6,897 nt of DNA from Chromatiales bacterium. GTDB taxonomy: Bacteria > Pseudomonadota > Gammaproteobacteria > Steroidobacterales > GCA-2729495. Below the pieces are notes generated by a model that was not told the origin of the DNA, did not search any database, and saw only the letters and a list, made by a program, of their open reading frames with translations. Position numbers and translations under genes: made by a program. Each line of letters begins with the position of its first letter. Within the stretch, counting starts at the first letter, position 1. The stretch covers positions 1-6,897 of the forward strand of contig JAUWKW010000078.1 in assembly GCA_030614035.1 (NCBI GenBank), given 5' to 3'. Below, piece by piece: positions 6,104 to 6,897 of the stretch.

Positions 6104-6897
6104 ATGTCCGATAAAACGTCTCTGGACGTACCTCTTTACACGGGCGGGGCGCTACAGATCAGCGTGACTGGTGTCAACCGGTGTAAGGACCGGGAGAGTT
6201 CTGCCAAGGTCATGGCTGCAACCATCAAGAGGATCGGCGGATATGTCGATGCGCACGTCAATTTCGTCAAGTTTCACCAGGGCACCGACGTTCGGCTGAC
6301 CGTATTGCCGGAGTATATATTCAGCGGGTTCCCTATTCATGAAGGCCACGAACACTGGATGGAGATAGGCTGCATTCGTTACGACGGACCAGAGTATGAA
6401 GCTCTGGGCGACATTGCACAGAGAAACAAGCTTTTTCTCGCCGGGAACGTATACGAGATTGATCCCAATTTTCCGGAGATTTATTTTCAGACCTGCTTCA
6501 TCATCGATCCGTCCGGCGACGTCATTCACCGTTACCGGCGGTTGACGTCGGCGCTGGATTCGACACCGCATGACGTGCTCGACAAATACCTGGACATTTA
6601 TGGCCTGGATGGCGTGTTCCCGGTCGCCCGTACTGAGATTGGCAACCTTGCCACCGTTGCCTCAGAGGAAATCATGTGGCCCGAACTGACTCGCATCCAT
6701 GCGCTGCGCGGTGCCGAAATTATTCTGCATCCGACCAGTGAACCAGGCAGTCTGAAACTGACCGATAGGGAAGCCTGCCGGCGGGCGAGGGCATTCGAGA
6801 ATGCCGTTTACGTTATTTCCGCGCACACCGCGTCGATCGACGATATTCCGATCCCTGCCTACACCTGCAGCATGATGTCGAAAGTGGTCGACTACAA
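6104..6897 (+). CDS. Carbon-nitrogen hydrolase (nitrilase superfamily) protein with altered catalytic triad (partial; C-terminus beyond right edge)
   Basis: The frame opens at ATG 6104 behind GGGGA and continues for 264 codons to the edge without a stop. The nitrilase fold is recognisable: the strand leading to LTVLPEYIFSGFP (65-77) with Glu70 of the triad; NKLFLAGNVYE (108-118); the FIIDPSGDVIHRYRR strand pair (132-146); and IGNLATVASEEIMWPELTRI (179-198), followed by ALRGAEIILHPTSEPG (200-215) and RARAFENAVYVISAH (227-241). In active enzymes of this superfamily the second motif reads YRK and the third has C followed by (Y/D/E). Here the aligned positions are Arg146 (codon 6539-6541) and Ser187 (codon 6662-6664). 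The usual Glu-Lys-Cys triad is therefore Glu-Arg-Ser. Typical members hydrolyse nitriles, amides or carbamoyl groups in the cytoplasm. This one may be inactive or act differently. It is divergent from bioF. Confidence 0.9.
   Translation, partial: MSDKTSLDVPLYTGGALQISVTGVNRCKDRESSAKVMAATIKRIGGYVDAHVNFVKFHQGTDVRLTVLPEYIFSGFPIHEGHEHWMEIGCIRYDGPEYEALGDIAQRNKLFLAGNVYEIDPNFPEIYFQTCFIIDPSGDVIHRYRRLTSALDSTPHDVLDKYLDIYGLDGVFPVARTEIGNLATVASEEIMWPELTRIHALRGAEIILHPTSEPGSLKLTDREACRRARAFENAVYVISAHTASIDDIPIPAYTCSMMSKVVDY

Noticed and set aside
6152..6571. Minus-strand 139-codon frame
   Set aside because: It is antisense to the nitrilase-family gene, whose plus-strand protein shows clear family motifs.

Overview
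The window is a compact, coding-dense stretch of a bacterial chromosome of moderate to high GC content. It carries seven protein genes, and no RNA gene, insertion sequence, CRISPR array or phage gene was seen. Family content, tight operon packing and biotin gene types fit a heterotrophic proteobacterium, possibly a gammaproteobacterium. The sequence alone does not fix the lineage, so this placement is inference.

Layout from left to right: (1) the N-terminal 75 codons of a universal stress protein (UspA family), minus strand, cut by the left edge; (2) a 255-bp divergent intergenic region with two short perfect palindromes; (3) a plus-strand short-chain dehydrogenase/reductase of the chlorophyll b reductase-like (NYC1/NOL-like) type; (4) a minus-strand block read right to left as bioF, bioD, bioA and an MFS transporter; (5) a 226-bp divergent intergenic region; (6) a plus-strand carbon-nitrogen hydrolase (nitrilase superfamily) gene, cut by the right edge.

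The core of the window is the bioF-bioD-bioA-MFS block. BioF makes 7-keto-8-aminopelargonate (KAPA), BioA converts KAPA to 7,8-diaminopelargonate (DAPA), and BioD closes the ureido ring to give dethiobiotin. Three consecutive late steps of biotin synthesis are therefore encoded together. bioF and bioD overlap through ATGA, and bioD and bioA through TGATG, so translational coupling is likely. The MFS gene begins about 30 bp after bioA on the same strand and is probably in the same transcript. bioB and the pimeloyl-synthesis genes (bioC/bioH type) are not in the window.

The most unusual item is the right-hand nitrilase-fold protein. It keeps the catalytic Glu, but by motif alignment it has Arg where the catalytic Lys should be and Ser where the catalytic Cys should be. 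It may be a pseudoenzyme or a nitrilase branch with altered chemistry, and it sits divergently next to a biotin operon. Second-tier points are the undefined transporter tied to biotin genes, the chlorophyll b reductase-like SDR, and the two palindromes upstream of that SDR.
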